Assembly: GCF_963517015.1 (NCBI RefSeq) | Contig: NZ_CAUQDV010000001.1 | Location: 2,734,001-2,798,000 of the forward strand | DNA length: 64,000 nt | Direction: 5' to 3' | Source of the DNA: an uncultured Devosia sp. | GTDB lineage: Bacteria > Pseudomonadota > Alphaproteobacteria > Rhizobiales > Devosiaceae | Shown: piece by piece, positions 17,520 through 25,482 of the stretch | How the letters are laid out: every line of letters starts with the position of its first letter | Position numbering within the stretch: the first letter of the stretch is position 1 | The notes under the pieces: model-generated | What the model was told of the DNA's origin: nothing | The model's database searches: none | The model's input: the letters and a program-made list of their open reading frames with translations, nothing else | Program-made: the position numbers and the translations under genes

Positions 17520-18263
17520 ATGAATCAGATCAACAGGATCGCCGTGGTGACTGGCGGGAGTTCGGGAATCGGCAAGGCGGCAGCGCTGGGATTCGCAAAG
17601 GCGGGCTATGAAGTCGCCATTTGCGGGCGGCGGGCGGAGGCGCTGCAGGCGGTCGCCACGGAGACGGGTGGCCACTGGGCCGAGTGCGACGTTACCGATC
17701 CGCATGCGGTGGCGCATTTCTTTGCCGGGGTGAAGGAGCGCTATGGCCGGGTGGACGTGGTGTTCAACAATGCCGGGCGGTTTGCGCCGGCGGTGTCCTT
17801 TGGCGACCTGGATGTCGTGACCTGGCAGGAGATGGTCGCGACCAATCTCAATGGCGCCTTCTATGTGGCGCGCGAGGCGTTCCGGATGATGCGCGACCAA
17901 AGTCCGCAGGGCGGGCGGATCATCAACAATGGCTCCATCTCGGCCTATGTGCCGCGCCCGGGGGCGGCCTCCTATACGGCGACCAAGCATGGCATTACCG
18001 GGCTGACCAAGGCGATTTCGCTCGATGGTCGGGCGTTCAGCATTGCCTGCGGGCAGATCGATATCGGCAATGCAGCGACGGATATGACCAGCCATATGAA
18101 CAGCGGTTCGCTGCAGCCCAATGGTACGATGATGCCTGAGCCGACCATGAATGTGGCGGATGTGGTCGAGGGATTGCTCTATATGGCGGGGCTGCCGCTC
18201 AGCGCCAATGTTCAGTTCATGACGGTGATGGCGACCAACATGCCATATATCGGCAGGGGCTAG
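17520..18263 (+). CDS. Short-chain dehydrogenase/reductase
   Basis: NAD(P)-dependent SDR of 247 residues. The cofactor motif TGGSSGIG is at 11-18, NNAG near 88, and the catalytic Ser in NNGSISAY with YTATK as the Tyr/Lys pair. ICGRRAE after beta2 suggests NADPH preference. Its ATG follows GGAGGAAAG. The stop overlaps the nagA stop in convergent orientation by three bases. The substrate is unknown; relatives are annotated as generic oxidoreductases. Confidence 0.88.
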   Translation: MNQINRIAVVTGGSSGIGKAAALGFAKAGYEVAICGRRAEALQAVATETGGHWAECDVTDPHAVAHFFAGVKERYGRVDVVFNNAGRFAPAVSFGDLDVVTWQEMVATNLNGAFYVAREAFRMMRDQSPQGGRIINNGSISAYVPRPGAASYTATKHGITGLTKAISLDGRAFSIACGQIDIGNAATDMTSHMNSGSLQPNGTMMPEPTMNVADVVEGLLYMAGLPLSANVQFMTVMATNMPYIGRG

Positions 18264-19420
18264 GCCGCCCACACCTTTGTCCCGCCGATCCAGGTGGCGC
18301 GCATGTCCTGCGCGTCGCCGAGATGGACGAAGCTGGCGCGGGCGCCGGGGTGGAGGTGGCCGTATTGGTCGGCGATGCCCATGGCCTGGGCGGGGTAGAG
18401 CGCAGCCATGCGGAGGGCTTCGCCGAGCGGGAGGCCGATTTCGCGGTGCATGAAATTGACGGCGTCGATCATGTCGAGGTCGGCGCCGGCCAGGGTGCCG
18501 TCGGCGAGGCGCAGGGCGCCGTCGGCGCGGGTGATGGTGCGGCCGTTGAGGGTGAGCTCGGTCAGGCCGGTGCCGGTCTGGGACATGGCGTCGGTGACGA
18601 GGAAGAGCTTTCCGGGCCCGGTCATGGTGGCCAAAGCGATCTTGATGGCAGCGGGATGGACGTGGATGCCGTCGGCGATGAGGCCGGCGTGGATATCGGG
18701 GTGGGTCAGCACGGCGCCGACCATGCCGGGCTCGCGATTGCCGAGCTGGCTCATGGCATTGAACAGATGGGTGGCCATGCTGGCGCCGGCGGCGAAGGCG
18801 GCGCTGGCGGTGTCGATGCCGGCGTCGGAATGGCCGAGACTGACCACGATTCCAGCCTGAGTGAGAGCGGCGATCTGTTGCGGATTGACGGTTTCGGGCG
18901 CGACGGTGACCAGCAGATTGCCTAGCGTTTTGCGCGCAGCGATCAGGCGGGCGAGGTCGGCGTCGTCCATGGGGCGGATCAGCGCCGGGTCGTGGGTGCC
19001 CTTGCGCGACAGCGACAGATGGGGGCCTTCGAGGTGAAGGCCAAGGAAGCCGGGAACGCCCTGCCCCTCTGCGTCGGCCCCGGCCTGCATGGCGGCGATA
19101 TTCACGTCCACCGTATCGGTGATCAGCGTGGGCAGCAGCGCCGTGGTGCCGAACTGGGCGTGGGCGGCGCAGATCGTGCGGATGGACTCCACCGTCGGCG
19201 CATTGTTGAACAGCACGCCGCCACCGCCATTGACCTGCAGGTCGATGAAGCCAGGCACGAGCATGCCGCCGTCGAGGCGCACCCTGTCCGCATTGGCCGG
19301 AACATCATCTGCGCTGACGATGCCGCTGACATGGCCGAATTCCACCATCAGCGCCGCATCATGGTGCCAGGTCTCGGAATCGAAAATAGCGGCGCCGGTG
19401 ATGGCGAGGAGATCGCTCAT
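18260..19420 (-). CDS. nagA: N-acetylglucosamine-6-phosphate deacetylase
   Basis: Deacetylates GlcNAc-6-P to glucosamine-6-P. It has 386 residues of the amidohydrolase fold. Visible motifs are DLQVNGGGG, HLEGPHLSLSRKGTHDP with the metal-binding Glu, SLGHSDAG, THLFNAMSQLGNREPG and VTDAMSQTG. Its ATG overlaps the preceding SIS gene stop as ATGA, so the two are coupled. It works with the SIS isomerase and MurQ of this locus in recycling of amino sugars. Confidence 0.95.
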   Translation of the reverse strand: MSDLLAITGAAIFDSETWHHDAALMVEFGHVSGIVSADDVPANADRVRLDGGMLVPGFIDLQVNGGGGVLFNNAPTVESIRTICAAHAQFGTTALLPTLITDTVDVNIAAMQAGADAEGQGVPGFLGLHLEGPHLSLSRKGTHDPALIRPMDDADLARLIAARKTLGNLLVTVAPETVNPQQIAALTQAGIVVSLGHSDAGIDTASAAFAAGASMATHLFNAMSQLGNREPGMVGAVLTHPDIHAGLIADGIHVHPAAIKIALATMTGPGKLFLVTDAMSQTGTGLTELTLNGRTITRADGALRLADGTLAGADLDMIDAVNFMHREIGLPLGEALRMAALYPAQAMGIADQYGHLHPGARASFVHLGDAQDMRATWIGGTKVWAA

Positions 19421-20445
19421 ACGGTTTCGGTGACCTTCTTGAGGGCTGGCGGCACGTCGGGGTTGAGGCCGCGATGGCGCGACAGGGCCTCGACGAAGCC
19501 ATAGAAGGAAACGATCAGCGCCAGCGGGTCGGTCAGCGGGTGGCCGGTGGCGGCGAAGGGCAATGCCCTTGCGGCGCCGGGGCGGCTGCTGGTGAGGAAG
19601 GCCAAGGCGCCCTGCCCGGCCAGTTTGTGCGCCATGTCGGCGACCGAGGCTTCGGCGGCGTCGCGGGCGGCAAGGCCGAGCACGGGATAGCCTTCGGTGA
19701 CGATGGCGACGGGTCCGTGCATGACTTCCGCGGCGCTATAGGATTCGGCCTGGATGTTGCAGGTTTCCTTGAATTTCAGCGCCGCCTCGTTGGCAATGGC
19801 AAAGCCCGGTCCACGGCCCAGCACATAGAGGGCATTGTGGCCATCGAGCGCGGTGATCATGTCCGACCAATCGCAGGCGACGGCTTTTTCCAGCGTTTCC
19901 GGCAGGGCATTGACGGCGGCGCCCAGCGCTTCGTCGCCGCTCCAGCGGGCGATGAGGGCCAGGCCGGCGACCACGGATGTGGCGAAGGTCTTGGTGGCGG
20001 CGACAGACTTTTCGAGGCCAGCATGCAGATCCACGGTGAAGTCCGAAGCCTCGTCGAGCGGGGACCCGGCAGTATTGGTGATGGCAATTGTGGTGGCGCC
20101 GGAGCGGCGGGCCGACTGGGTCATGCCGACAATGTCGGGGCTCTTGCCAGACTGGGAGATGGCAATGGTAGCGGCGCGGTCGAGCTTGAGATCCTTGCCA
20201 TAGATGGAGGCAATGGAGGGGCCAATGGAGGCGACCGGCAGGCCCAGCGTCAGTTCGATGGCATATTTGAGATAAGAGCAGGCGTGGTCGGACGAGCCGC
20301 GGGCGACCGTCGCCACCAGCGCCGGGTTGCGTTCACGCAGGGCTGCCGCTGCGGCATCAAGGACCGTGCCGCTTTGATCGAGGAAGTTGGCGACGACGCC
20401 GGGAATGGCATCGACTTCCTGGCGCATGAAGGTTTGGGTGCTCAT
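19417..20445 (-). CDS. SIS-domain amino-sugar isomerase/deaminase (GlmS C-terminal-like)
   Basis: A 342-residue protein with two SIS domains and no glutaminase domain. Motifs are GSSDHACSYLKYAIE, ISQSGKSPDIVGMTQ and NTAGSPLDEASDF. It matches the stand-alone GlmS-type isomerases found in nag operons, which convert glucosamine-6-P to fructose-6-P and ammonia without glutamine. Placed between the GntR regulator and nagA with ATGA overlaps on both sides. NagB-II is the most likely activity, by context. Confidence 0.85.
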   Translation of the reverse strand: MSTQTFMRQEVDAIPGVVANFLDQSGTVLDAAAAALRERNPALVATVARGSSDHACSYLKYAIELTLGLPVASIGPSIASIYGKDLKLDRAATIAISQSGKSPDIVGMTQSARRSGATTIAITNTAGSPLDEASDFTVDLHAGLEKSVAATKTFATSVVAGLALIARWSGDEALGAAVNALPETLEKAVACDWSDMITALDGHNALYVLGRGPGFAIANEAALKFKETCNIQAESYSAAEVMHGPVAIVTEGYPVLGLAARDAAEASVADMAHKLAGQGALAFLTSSRPGAARALPFAATGHPLTDPLALIVSFYGFVEALSRHRGLNPDVPPALKKVTETV

Positions 20446-21221
20446 GATTTGGCTCCGGGATGATCGCCCAGGCGGAGCTCTGCGACGAAGTCATAGGTGT
20501 CGCCCCGATAGATGGAGCGGGTGAATTCGATGACGCGGCCCGATGCTAGATAGGAGGTGCGCTCGATATTGAGGCCGGCCGAACCTTCGGGCACGCGCAA
20601 AAGCGCCGCATCTTCCTCGCCCAGATTGGCGGCGCGGATGCGCTGGATGGCGCGAATGGGACGATTGCCCGACTTGTCGAGGTGCTTGTAGAGCGAATCC
20701 GCGATGGCCTGCGGGTCCGGCAGGACGTGGGACGACAGGCTGGCGCGTTCGATGGCGAGCGGGGTTTCTCCCGTCAGGCGCAGGCGCGAAATGCGGGCAG
20801 CCTGCTCGCCGGCGCCAAGGCCCAGGATCACGGTCTCTTCGGGCGACGGCAGATAGAGGCCGCGATCGAGCCATTCGGCGCGCACGGCCATGCCGCGACG
20901 GGCCATGTCCTCGGTAAAGGAGGTGAGCTGAGACAGTGACTGTTCAACGCGCTGGGTGATCGGGGCAACGAAAGTGCCCGAGCCGTGGCGCTGCACCAGG
21001 ACACCGTCCTTAACCAGCTGCAGCACCGCCTTGCGGACTGTGACGCGGGAGACGTCGACCCTGGTGGCCAGATCGCGCTCCGAGGGCAGCGCATCGCCGG
21101 GGTTGACGGCGCCCGAGTGGATGGCGTCCTCGATCCAGCGGCGCAGCTGGAGATAGAGCGGACCGCCAGACGGCAGCACGACGGGACCTTCGGCAAAGAA
21201 ATTTCTGGCGGCCTCAGCCAC
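20442..21221 (-). CDS. GntR/HutC-family transcriptional regulator of amino-sugar use
   Basis: A 259-residue regulator. An N-terminal winged helix (LQLRRWIEDAIHSG ... VSRVTVRKAVLQLVKDGVLV, GSGTFV) is followed by a UTRA effector domain from about residue 95. First gene of a regulator-SIS-nagA operon and divergent from murQ. The gap holds two operator-like repeats with TGGTAT half-sites 11 bases apart. By analogy with NagR/DasR, the effector is probably a phosphorylated amino sugar. This is inference from context. Confidence 0.88.
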   Translation of the reverse strand: MAEAARNFFAEGPVVLPSGGPLYLQLRRWIEDAIHSGAVNPGDALPSERDLATRVDVSRVTVRKAVLQLVKDGVLVQRHGSGTFVAPITQRVEQSLSQLTSFTEDMARRGMAVRAEWLDRGLYLPSPEETVILGLGAGEQAARISRLRLTGETPLAIERASLSSHVLPDPQAIADSLYKHLDKSGNRPIRAIQRIRAANLGEEDAALLRVPEGSAGLNIERTSYLASGRVIEFTRSIYRGDTYDFVAELRLGDHPGAKS

Positions 21222-21304
21222 GTGTCAGCCCCTCACCCGATTGCTCTCGGCACAATCATCAAATCAAAACAGGCACGCCAGCCGGTTTGGCTGACCCACA
21301 TATG

Positions 21305-21321
21305 ATACCAATAAAATACCA
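21305..21321 (-). promoter_or_regulatory. Probable operator for the GntR regulator operon
   Basis: On the minus strand two TGGTAT half-sites start 11 bases apart (TGGTATTTTATTGGTAT). It lies 84 bases upstream of the regulator start. The same arrangement recurs on the plus strand at 21426-21442, before murQ, which suggests one protein binding both. Confidence 0.55.
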
Positions 21322-21425
21322 TTCACCAAGAGGCAATCCGCATCTGTGCATATCCACCGCATGTGGCTGTATATGCTAAGCTATTTCCCAAAAAATCGCC
21401 CGCGCGGCGGCGTCGGCTGGACAAG

Positions 21426-21442
21426 TGGTATGATTTTGGCAT
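21426..21442 (+). promoter_or_regulatory. Probable operator upstream of murQ
   Basis: TGGTAT followed 11 bases on by TGGCAT (TGGTATGATTTTGGCAT), 26 bases before the murQ ATG. It mirrors the site at 21305-21321 on the other strand. Confidence 0.55.
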
Positions 21443-21467
21443 TATCGCCCCGACCAAGGAGATCCTC

Positions 21468-22367
21468 ATGAGCGCAGCGCAGACCGAACAGAGCCATGCG
21501 AGCGCCAGGGGTTTCGATCTGCTGCCGATTGAAGAGGCGATGACGATTCTGGCGCGGGGCCAGGCCGAGGCCGCGCAGGCCGTCGAAGCGGCGGTGACGG
21601 CGCTGGCCGAGGCCGCGCGGCTGGCGGCGGAGAGCATCGCAAGCGGCGGCCGGCTGATCTATGCGGCGGCGGGCAGTTCGGCCCTGATGGCGCTGGCCGA
21701 TGCACTGGAATTGCCCGGCACCTATGGCATTGCCCCAGAGCAGATCAAGGTGCTGTTCGCGGGCGGCGTGGAGATGCTCACACAGCTACGCGGCGGGCCG
21801 GAGGATGATGAGGCGGCGGCGCAGGCAGAGATTGAAGCGGCCGGCGTCGGCCCAAAGGATTGCGTGATCGCGCTCACCGCCAGCGGCTCGACGCCCTACC
21901 CCATCGCCGCCGTGGATGCTGCGCGGGCCGCAGGCGCGAAGACGGTGGGCATCAGCAACAATCGCGACGCGGCACTTTTTGTGCATGTCGATGTCGCCGT
22001 CTGCCTGCCGACGCCGCCGGAGGTCATCGCCGGCTCGACCCGCATGGGGGCCGGCACGGCACAGAAGATTGCGCTCAACATGCTGTCGACAATGGTGGCC
22101 ACCCAGCTCGGCCATGTGCATGACGGCTACATGGTCAATGTGGTGGCGGATAACCTGAAACTCCAGGACCGGGCGCGGCGGATCGTGATGGCGATCGCCG
22201 GTGTGGACGAGACATTGGCGATCAAGGCGCTAGAGGCAGCGCAGGGAGCGGTCAAACCGGCAGTGGTGATCGCGGCGGGAGCCAGTGATTTGGAAACGGC
22301 AGAGGCTCTGCTAGCAAAGCATGGCGGAATATTACGCAAGGCATTGGCTGCGCTTGGGACCGCATAG
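21468..22367 (+). CDS. murQ: N-acetylmuramic acid 6-phosphate etherase
   Basis: Cleaves the lactyl ether of MurNAc-6-P to GlcNAc-6-P, feeding NagA next door. It has 299 residues. A SIS domain carries AAAGSSALMALADALELPGT and TASGSTPYPIAAVDAARAAG. The family segment GSTRMGAGTAQKIALNMLST is followed by GHVHDGYMVN. I chose ATG 21468 (AAGGAG seven bases upstream) rather than the longer frame from 21363, which would include the operator. Confidence 0.95.
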   Translation: MSAAQTEQSHASARGFDLLPIEEAMTILARGQAEAAQAVEAAVTALAEAARLAAESIASGGRLIYAAAGSSALMALADALELPGTYGIAPEQIKVLFAGGVEMLTQLRGGPEDDEAAAQAEIEAAGVGPKDCVIALTASGSTPYPIAAVDAARAAGAKTVGISNNRDAALFVHVDVAVCLPTPPEVIAGSTRMGAGTAQKIALNMLSTMVATQLGHVHDGYMVNVVADNLKLQDRARRIVMAIAGVDETLAIKALEAAQGAVKPAVVIAAGASDLETAEALLAKHGGILRKALAALGTA

Positions 22368-22807
22368 GCAGAAGCCAGTTTCGACCCTGTTGCAGCCATT
22401 TGCGGAGCGCGATCGAGATCTCGACACCGATCGAGAATCCGGTTTGCGAGTTCCCGCCGTCGGTTACGATGAAGCCTATACTCAACCTTGGTGTGCAGGC
22501 GAGGAAGCCTGCGTGGAAATGGTAGTTGCGACCCTACGGTCGCCACCGGCCGTTCGGCGAGGACCAACCGCGAGCTCGTGAGGTTCGAACACCTGTCGTC
22601 CAGCCGACGTCGCTGACAATGCCAGCGGCCTTGTTGTTCCATTCCCGCTAGACGTAGATCAATGCCCTGAGGCGAATGGCAGCCCGTCCGTGAAGCCATC
22701 ACTCGCCACGACGAAAGAAATCTGGCACCGCTGTCGAAATCCCGTCCTGTCGCTCGTAGAGTTCTTGTAAACGCCCAGCATGTGCTGGCGACCGGGAGAA
22801 ATCTTAC
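22368..22807. other. Gene-poor interval with no recognisable gene (440 bases)
   Basis: No frame here has the GC3 pattern of neighbouring genes. Open frames on either strand are short or unlike any family I know. It may hold decayed sequence. The only feature of note is a possible ECF-type promoter near its right end. Confidence 0.5.
22732..22758 (+). promoter_or_regulatory. Possible ECF42-type promoter before the YCII gene
   Basis: TGTCGA at 22732-22737 and CGTA at 22755-22758, 17 bases apart, 50 bases upstream of the YCII start codon. As I recall, ECF42 sigma factors, which are linked to DGPF/YCII genes, use a TGTCGA -35 element. No such sigma gene is in this window. Weak, pattern-based. 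Confidence 0.35.
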
Positions 22808-23173
22808 ATGCGCTATTTCATGAGCATCATGCCGCCGCCGGATCTGAAGCCGGAGCAAATCCCGCAAGGATTGATGGATGCGATGGGGCCGTGGATGGAA
22901 AAAAGCCTGGCGAACGGGACGCTCATTTCCACCGGTGGCCTGAAACCCGCAACGGAAGGCAAACGCCTGATCGGAGCAGCAGGCGAGATCGTCATCACAG
23001 ACGGCCCGTTCGCGGAATCGAAAGAAGTCGTCGGCGGCTATGCGGTATTCGAGGCTGCAGATCTGGAAAGTGCCGCATCGCTGGCGAGCGCGTTCATGCA
23101 AATGCACATCGACCACGGCCTTTCCAACATGGTTCTGGAACTGCGGGAGATTGCTGGTGGCGCAAACTACTAA
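22808..23173 (+). CDS. YCII-family (DGPF) protein
   Basis: A small protein of 121 residues with a YCII/ferredoxin-like fold. The motif TDGPFAESKEVVGGY identifies the DGPF subgroup. It starts MRYFMSIMPP, typical for the subgroup. Such genes usually sit next to an ECF42 sigma factor gene and have no proven enzymatic role. Here none is adjacent, and the next gene is an AHSA1 homologue 209 bases downstream. Confidence 0.87.
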   Translation: MRYFMSIMPPPDLKPEQIPQGLMDAMGPWMEKSLANGTLISTGGLKPATEGKRLIGAAGEIVITDGPFAESKEVVGGYAVFEAADLESAASLASAFMQMHIDHGLSNMVLELREIAGGANY

Positions 23174-23382
23174 ACACCCCAAGTAGTCCTGAGCCACGAT
23201 CATCGGCGAGAAGGCACACATGGCACCGATCGCCGCGGTCTTGGCTTTCTCAAAATGTGGGCCAATAGCTTTTGTTCGGCTCTCCCAGTTTAGAACTGCC
23301 CAAAATAGCTCTCTGCATTTGTCGAACGCCCAAACGTCACTCGTCGTCTCTATGATAGCAAAATTGATCCCCGGAGCCTCTC

Positions 23383-23862
23383 ATGACCGCCCTTCCCACC
23401 CAGGATACCGAACGTGACCTCGTTCTGACCCGCGTGCTCAACGCGCCGCGGGACAAGGTTTACCGCTGCTGGACCGAGCCGGAGCTGATCAAGCAATGGT
23501 TTGCGCCAAAGCCCTGGAGCACACCCAAGGTCGAGCAGGATTTACGGGTCGGCGGCGGCAATGTGGTGACCATGGCGGATGAGCAGGGCAATGAATTTCC
23601 CAATCCTGGCCAGTATCTGGAGATCGTGCCCAACGAGAAACTGGTGTTCACCGACGCCTATGTCGGGGACTGGGAGCCGTCGGAAAAGCCGTTCTTTACC
23701 GCCATCCTGACCTTCGAGGACGCAGGCGGGGGCAAGACGAAATACACCGCCGTCGCGCGTCACTGGACGGCTGAAGACGCCGAAAACCACAAGAAGATGG
23801 GTTTTCATGAAGGCTGGGGCCTCTGTGCCGCGCAGCTGGAAGAACTTGCCGCGCGCATCTGA
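23383..23862 (+). CDS. AHSA1/SRPBCC-domain protein
   Basis: A 159-residue START-like protein. The family pattern LTRVLNAPRDKVYRCWTEPE, then LIKQWFAPKPW and GWGLCAAQLEELA, identifies the AHSA1 (activator of Hsp90 ATPase-like) group, a ligand-binding fold with many unknown roles. It begins with a good GGAG seven bases upstream. It stands alone between two non-coding intervals and often co-occurs with YCII genes, as here. Confidence 0.88.
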   Translation: MTALPTQDTERDLVLTRVLNAPRDKVYRCWTEPELIKQWFAPKPWSTPKVEQDLRVGGGNVVTMADEQGNEFPNPGQYLEIVPNEKLVFTDAYVGDWEPSEKPFFTAILTFEDAGGGKTKYTAVARHWTAEDAENHKKMGFHEGWGLCAAQLEELAARI

Positions 23863-24084
23863 ACAGGCCTGTCGGCGAACAAAAATTCCATTTTCATCAC
23901 TATTAAACGGGAGGCGCGGCACTGGTGCCGTGCCACCCATTTCTTCATCCTGCAGCGCCAATATTGTGGTGGCGATGCACGCGCGTGCGAAATTCTGTCA
24001 CAAACAGTACCAATTCATTCCAGCGCCGAAGGCGACATTGCCGACGTCTTGCCTGAAATTCCTGCGTTTGCAGAGTTTTAGTGC

Positions 24085-24105
24085 GTCACAAATTTCTGTC
24101 ACAAA
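24085..24105 (+). promoter_or_regulatory. Direct repeat GTCACAAA, 13-base period
   Basis: GTCACAAA occurs twice, starting 13 bases apart, and a related pair (GTGCGAAA/GTCACAAA) lies ~90 bases upstream, ending at 24004. The shared context AAATT(T)CTGTCACAAACA points to duplicated binding sites for a response regulator of unknown identity. Confidence 0.4.
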
Positions 24106-24300
24106 CACAGCCGGATAGGGCCTTCCAAGGGTCGTTACACGACTGTCGCAAAGCTATGATTTGTACCCGCCCGTCGGTGCGTCGCCGGCCCATTGGATCC
24201 CCCTTGCCTAATTTCCACAGCGGTAGTTAGCTTCCTCTGGGAGAAGGTCGACGCAAGATCGATGAAACCTGCGAGCGGAACCGACTGCTGCGCGGAACAT

Positions 24301-24316
24301 CCGTTCCATGGAACGG
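24301..24316. promoter_or_regulatory. 16-bp perfect palindrome in the leader of the ABC operon
   Basis: CCGTTCCATGGAACGG is exactly self-complementary and ends 17 bases before the first gene's ATG. The size and place fit an operator for a dimeric repressor, for example of the LacI type. No regulator gene is adjacent. Confidence 0.5.
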
Positions 24317-24333
24317 GCTTTGGGAGACTACCA

Positions 24334-25482
24334 ATGAAACGGCGTGATTTCATGCTCGCTGCCGGCGCAACTGCCGGCGCCCTGATGCTGCCCCGCATGT
24401 CCTTTGCCGCCGAAGGCGTCATCGACATCTATTTCAGCTCGGACCAGAATGTCATCGACTTCTGGACCAATACCGTGAAGCCGGGTTTCGAGGCCGCCAA
24501 TCCTGGCATTACCCTCAACCTGGTTGACGGTGGCGACGGCGCAGGCGTTGGCGCCATTGCCGACCGCGCCCTGGCGGCTCTCGGCACCGATGCCGACCCG
24601 CAGGCCGACCTATTCGAAGGCTTCGACACCCGCGTGACCGTCGATGGCATCGAAAAGGGCCTCTATGTCGACTTCGAAACGGCTGGCCTGAGCAATTACT
24701 CGAAGATCAATCCGCTGGCCTTCGACATCCCGACCAACATGCCCTATCGCGGCTCGCAGGTCCTTCTGGCCTATGACACCACCAAGCTCGATCCGGCCAA
24801 TGTTCCCAAGACCTGGCCAGACCTTGTTGCCTGGATCAAGGCCAACCCCGGCCAGTTCATCTACAACCGTCCCAACAAGGGCGGTTCGGGCAGCAATTTC
24901 GTTCGCCGCGCCATTTTCGAAGCCAATGGCAAGGATCCGAGCAAGTTTGCCGTCGACAATTTCACGCCGGAACTGGGCGAGTCCTCGCTGAACCCGGCTT
25001 GGGACATCCTCAAGGATCTGGCTCCTTCGCTGTTCGATGGCGGCGCCTATACCTCGGGCAATACCCAGTCGATCCAGCTGCTGAGCCAGTCCGCCGTGAC
25101 CATGATCCCGGCATGGTCGGACCAGGCCCTGTCGGCCATCCAGCAGGGCGTGCTGCCAGAGACCACCGGTCTCGTGCAGCTGCAGGACCTTGGCCTGCCG
25201 GGCGGCTTCACCAAGCTGGCCGTGGTCAGCAATGGCGTCAACAAGGATGCAGCGCTCAAGCTGGCCGATTTCCTCCTCACCGAAGAAATCCAGTCGGCCG
25301 TGCTGACCGAACTGGGCGGCTTCCCGGGCGTCAGCTGGGACTATGTCTCGGCCGAGCTGCGCGAGCGCTTTGCCGACATCATTCCGGAATCGATCCCGAC
25401 CTTCCCGGGCGGCGATTGGGAAACTGCCGTCAATGACGGCTGGTACCGTGCCGTTGCGCCGAATGTGGATCCCAATTCGTGA
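24334..25482 (+). CDS. ABC transporter substrate-binding protein, Tat-type signal
   Basis: Periplasmic solute receptor of 382 residues. The N-terminus KRRDFMLAAGATAGALM is a twin-arginine signal, cleaved after MSFA. The mature part begins IDIYFSSDQNVIDFW and follows the fold of the iron/polyamine/phosphonate-like receptors. ATG 24334 has GGGAG ten bases upstream; the frame is open upstream but not needed. The stop overlaps the first permease gene. The ligand is unproven; the diesterase at the end of the operon suggests a glycerophosphodiester or similar phosphate ester. Confidence 0.88.
   Translation: MKRRDFMLAAGATAGALMLPRMSFAAEGVIDIYFSSDQNVIDFWTNTVKPGFEAANPGITLNLVDGGDGAGVGAIADRALAALGTDADPQADLFEGFDTRVTVDGIEKGLYVDFETAGLSNYSKINPLAFDIPTNMPYRGSQVLLAYDTTKLDPANVPKTWPDLVAWIKANPGQFIYNRPNKGGSGSNFVRRAIFEANGKDPSKFAVDNFTPELGESSLNPAWDILKDLAPSLFDGGAYTSGNTQSIQLLSQSAVTMIPAWSDQALSAIQQGVLPETTGLVQLQDLGLPGGFTKLAVVSNGVNKDAALKLADFLLTEEIQSAVLTELGGFPGVSWDYVSAELRERFADIIPESIPTFPGGDWETAVNDGWYRAVAPNVDPNS

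Larger units (their letters stand above)
23863..24333. other. Upstream region of the ABC importer operon (471 bases)
   Basis: No gene is seen. Three copies of GTCACAAA (23997-24004, 24085-24092, 24098-24105) and a 16-bp perfect palindrome at 24301-24316 mark it as a probable regulatory region for the operon that follows. Confidence 0.55.

Noticed and set aside
22127..23221. A 364-residue minus-strand frame running through the gene-poor interval at 22.4-22.8 kb
   Set aside because: It also covers parts of murQ and the YCII gene, has no ribosome site, no domain and an Arg/Cys-rich composition. It is not a gene on present evidence.
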